DNA from: Pollutimonas sp035515055
Lineage (GTDB): Bacteria; Pseudomonadota; Gammaproteobacteria; Burkholderiales; Burkholderiaceae_B
Length of the DNA: 27,257 nt
NCBI GenBank assembly: GCA_035515055.1
Contig: DATJBV010000051.1
Span: forward strand, 1 to 27,257
Direction: 5' to 3'
Positions 24,905 through 27,257 of this stretch are shown here, one piece after another (position 1 is the first letter of the stretch; every line of letters starts with the position of its first letter). Under the pieces are notes generated by a model. That model had not been told where the DNA came from, ran no database searches, and saw only the letters and a program-made list of their open reading frames with translations. A program made the position numbers and the translations under genes.

Positions 24905-25528
24905 GTGATGCAAGCCGTTCATGTACTTATGATTACCCATGATGACTCCGTGTGGCAACACTGGCGCAACATAGATGCGGAAAAGTGGTTGATCGCGCGT
25001 GGCAACGGCTTGGCCGATCTGGCGCGGTGGCGTGTTCAGGGGCGCAAGCTCGTTGTCCTGGATACGGCCTTGCCCAAGATCGTTGGTTGGTCGGATCCAA
25101 GCTGGGCCGAAACCTGGCAAAACATGCAAGTGCTTGTGGCTTCGTCGCGACCCAGCGATGATGAGGCGCGCCAGGTTCTGGCGAACGGCGCGAGCGGCTA
25201 TTTGCATATTTACAGCCCCCTCACCGCAATCGGCCGGATACTTATGAACGTGGCCGCGGGCGACATATGGCTAGGCCGTTCCCTGGTGACCCGCATGTTG
25301 AGTGACATAAACCGCCGTCTGCCTCCAACCAGCGCGTGGTATCAGCACCTTACCGCCCGGGAAAAGGAAGTGGCCGAACGTGCCGCGATGGGCCACGCCA
25401 ATCAGGCCATAGCCGATGCCCTGGGCATTAGCGAACGAACGGTGCGGGCTCATTTGTCGGCTGTCTTCGAGAAGCTCGGTGTCGGTGACAGGCTATTGCT
25501 TGCATTGCGCGTTCACGGGATCACTTGA
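24905..25528 (+). CDS. LuxR-family response-regulator-like transcription factor
   Basis: Encodes 207 residues. The N-terminal half is receiver-like: an acidic pair in ITHDD (10-14), the presumed phospho-acceptor Asp53 in LVVLDTALP, and a GASGYL motif. The Lys that normally follows that motif is replaced by His-Ile-Tyr (101-103), so phosphorylation may not signal in the usual way. The C-terminal LuxR HTH is complete (LTAREKEVAERAAMGHANQA, then LGISERTVRAHLSAVFEKLG, 149-192). AGGTG (24893-24897) fits the GTG at 24905; the next codon is ATG and could be the true start. It sits 19 nt after the HlyD gene and just before the adhesin, suggesting control of that gene. No kinase gene is adjacent. Confidence 0.87.
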   Translation: MMQAVHVLMITHDDSVWQHWRNIDAEKWLIARGNGLADLARWRVQGRKLVVLDTALPKIVGWSDPSWAETWQNMQVLVASSRPSDDEARQVLANGASGYLHIYSPLTAIGRILMNVAAGDIWLGRSLVTRMLSDINRRLPPTSAWYQHLTAREKEVAERAAMGHANQAIADALGISERTVRAHLSAVFEKLGVGDRLLLALRVHGIT

Positions 25529-25580
25529 TCGCGCTGATCTTCCCATCCGACCTGTCGTCTCCGCCAATATCCCTAGATCG

Positions 25581-25609
25581 AAAGCTTCCGTATCATTTAC
25601 TTAAGCTTT
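25581..25609. repeat. Paired AAGCTT sites upstream of the adhesin
   Basis: AAAGCTT (25581-25587) and AAGCTTT (25603-25609) form an inverted repeat with a 15-nt spacer, 59 nt before the adhesin ATG. The 139-bp gap has no terminator and no convincing promoter. It could be a regulator site, perhaps for the LuxR-type protein encoded just upstream, but the short arms may be chance. Confidence 0.3.
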
Positions 25610-25667
25610 GATGTTGCCGTGTTCGCCCGGCACATCCCCATTTCTAATTTTTTAAAAGTCTATCGCC

Positions 25668-27257
25668 ATGGCCGCTACCACCGCCCTTGTTACTCACGTT
25701 GTTGGCCAAGCCTGGATGCGGTCAAGCGATGGAGCGCTGGTACCGCTCGCACCGGGCATGCGAGTGCCGGTAAATGCGGAAATCGTGACCGCCGACGGCG
25801 GCCGCGTCGAACTACAGGCCGACGGCGTACCCCCCTTGGTTATTGGCGAGAACCGCGACTTTCTCTTCACGGCCGATGTGGCGCAGGGCGACGTAGACCC
25901 TGGCGAAGCGGCAATAGCCCCGCCCGCCGATGCACAAGCAGAGCGCCTGCTGGCCGCCATACAAGCCGGCGCCGATCCGTTCGAGCTGCTTGATCCTACG
26001 GCTGCTGTTCAAAGTGGCGGCGGAAGCGGAGGCGGCGGCTTTACTCGTTTGTTGAGCGCGTTCCAGTTGAGCGACGGCGCTGCCGGCGACTTGTCTTATT
26101 CGCGTCCTGCAGTCTTCGACGGCAATGACACTGGCCTGCGAATGTCGGATAGTTCTTTTGCAGATCCGACGCTGGTAACGGGAACGACGAAGCTCACGGT
26201 AATAGCCACACCGAATGTCACCGAAGGCGGAGTCATTACGTACACAGTGGTAGTCGGCAACCCTGTGACATCCACGCCGCTTATCGTCACGCTTAGCAAC
26301 GGTGTCGTCATTACGATACCTGTCGGAGCAAGCGTGGGATCGGCATCGGTGGAAGCACGGGCAGATGACGCCTATAGGCAAGGCGACGTATCAGTCAACG
26401 TCGGGGTAAGCAGCGCCGTTGGCGGAAACTTCGCTGCGCTGGATACAAGCGGGACGGCAACGACGGTGGTTTCGGATGATGCAGACGCCACTGCCATTAC
26501 CTTGACTGCTGACGCGGCAAGCGTCGTCGAAGGCGGGGCCATCGTCTACACGGCAACGGTGGGAACGGCAGTCACAGGGTCGCCATTGGTTGTGACGCTT
26601 AACAATGGTGCGACGATCACGATTCCGGTTGGCCAAACGTCTGGCGCGTCGGCACCTGTCGCGGTGCGCGCCGACGATGCACATGCGCAAGGTGATCAGC
26701 CCGTGACAGTGTCCATCGATGGCACATCGGGCGGCAACTTCGAAGCACTCGACACCACCAGCACCGTCACCACCACGGTGACCGACGACGGCGATGTGAC
26801 TTCCATTGCCTTGACGGCCGACGCGGCAAGCGTTGTTGAGGGCGGCGCCATCGTCTACACCGCGGCGGTGGGCGCCCCCGTGGCCGGTACACCGCTGGTC
26901 GTGACGCTGAGCAACGGTGCGACGATTACGATTCCGGTTGGTCAATCCTCAGGGGTGTCGGAGCCCGTCGCGGTGCGCGCCGACGATGCACATGCACAAG
27001 GCGCTCAGGATGTGACGGTGTCCATCAAGGGAACCTCAGGAGGCAACTTCGAGGCGCTTGATACCAGCAGCATCGTCATTACTACAGTCATTGATGATGC
27101 CGACCTTGTCACCCTTCGCCTCGAGGGCCCGGACAGCGTCAATGAAGGAGCCGTGACCGGTGACTATACGGTTTCGCTTAGTGAGCAAACCGCTACACCG
27201 CTTACCGCCACATTCAAGTATTCCGGTACTGCGGCCAATGGCAGCGACTTCACCGGC
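25668..27257 (+). CDS. Giant Lap/Brt-type repeat adhesin, N-terminal part (partial)
   Basis: An open frame of 530 codons from ATG 25668 to the window edge. Residues 1-110 (ALVTHVVGQAWMRSSDGALV and on) resemble the retention module of LapA-type adhesins, which holds the protein in its TolC-type channel. Next is DPTAAV (109-114), near the position and sequence of the TAAG site cut by LapG in Pseudomonas LapA, then a Gly/Ser linker (117-124) and DGAAGD (136-141). From about residue 178 there are Ig-like beta repeats of about 103 residues, each with a VVEGGAIVYTA-like motif, then a Calx-beta-like segment (SVNEGAVTGDYTVSLS). Coding by all three upstream export genes fits type I secretion to the cell surface. 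No good ribosome binding site is visible. Confidence 0.85.
   Translation, partial: MAATTALVTHVVGQAWMRSSDGALVPLAPGMRVPVNAEIVTADGGRVELQADGVPPLVIGENRDFLFTADVAQGDVDPGEAAIAPPADAQAERLLAAIQAGADPFELLDPTAAVQSGGGSGGGGFTRLLSAFQLSDGAAGDLSYSRPAVFDGNDTGLRMSDSSFADPTLVTGTTKLTVIATPNVTEGGVITYTVVVGNPVTSTPLIVTLSNGVVITIPVGASVGSASVEARADDAYRQGDVSVNVGVSSAVGGNFAALDTSGTATTVVSDDADATAITLTADAASVVEGGAIVYTATVGTAVTGSPLVVTLNNGATITIPVGQTSGASAPVAVRADDAHAQGDQPVTVSIDGTSGGNFEALDTTSTVTTTVTDDGDVTSIALTADAASVVEGGAIVYTAAVGAPVAGTPLVVTLSNGATITIPVGQSSGVSEPVAVRADDAHAQGAQDVTVSIKGTSGGNFEALDTSSIVITTVIDDADLVTLRLEGPDSVNEGAVTGDYTVSLSEQTATPLTATFKYSGTAANGSDFTG
26197..27123 (+). repeat. Three tandem 306-309 bp adhesin repeats
   Basis: The units run about 26197-26505, 26506-26814 and 26815-27123. 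The spacing between the first and second is 306 bp (102 codons) at the EGG motif and between the second and third 309 bp (103 codons). The second and third share long identical DNA, for example 29 identical bases at 26658-26686 and 26967-26995, while the first is more diverged. The window ends soon after a fourth, different domain begins. Confidence 0.85.

Noticed and set aside
26391..26945. Minus-strand frame opposite the adhesin repeats
   Set aside because: Its Arg/His-rich repetitive sequence reflects the repeat on the other strand.
26197..27123. CRISPR array
   Set aside because: The period is about 309 bp, the repeats are coding, and there are no short spacers.

Overview
The window reads as chromosomal DNA of an Alcaligenaceae-type betaproteobacterium (Bordetella/Achromobacter/Pusillimonas neighbourhood). 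This rests on the ribosomal protein sequences, the long Arg/Pro/Ala-rich tail of S3, the moderately high GC content and the gene combinations. No species is claimed.

Region 1 (1-8645, plus strand) is the S10 ribosomal protein cluster: the end of tuf, rpsJ, then rplC-rplD-rplW-rplB-rpsS-rplV-rpsC-rplP-rpmC-rpsQ. The cluster is split. After rpsJ there is a near-perfect intrinsic terminator, then a two-gene quaternary-amine (glycine betaine type) ABC importer with a binding-protein/permease fusion and an ATPase, then about 460 bp of non-coding DNA holding a 221-bp nested palindrome, and only then rplC. The cluster ends at rpsQ with a terminator that works in both directions; the usual spc genes (rplN onward) do not follow.

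Region 2 (8656-19200, minus strand) is one long fatty-acid catabolism operon, read from right to left: a PsrA-like TetR repressor, fadE-type acyl-CoA dehydrogenase, thiolase, hydratase/3-hydroxyacyl-CoA dehydrogenase, FadL-type outer-membrane porin, a DUF4442 hotdog protein, an exported chalcone-isomerase-like protein and FadD acyl-CoA synthetase. Several genes overlap by ATGA. A CAAAC-N4-GTTTG inverted repeat just before the repressor start matches the published PsrA box, which points to autoregulated, fatty-acid-responsive control of the whole set: uptake, activation and every step of beta-oxidation.

Region 3 (19622-27257, plus strand) is a Lap/Brt-type surface adhesion locus: a TolC-family outer-membrane channel, a small unknown protein, a LapB-type ABC exporter with an inactive C39-like domain, an HlyD/LapC adaptor, a LuxR-type regulator with an unusual receiver domain, and the start of a giant repeat adhesin. 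The adhesin has an N-terminal retention module, a variant candidate LapG cleavage site near residues 111-114, and at least three tandem repeats of about 103 residues. It runs off the window end. LapD and LapG homologues are not in the window.

The points most worth following up are the interrupted ribosomal operon with its palindrome, the PsrA-box-controlled single-operon fad regulon with two uncharacterised passengers, and the adhesin locus with its own regulator and variant protease site.
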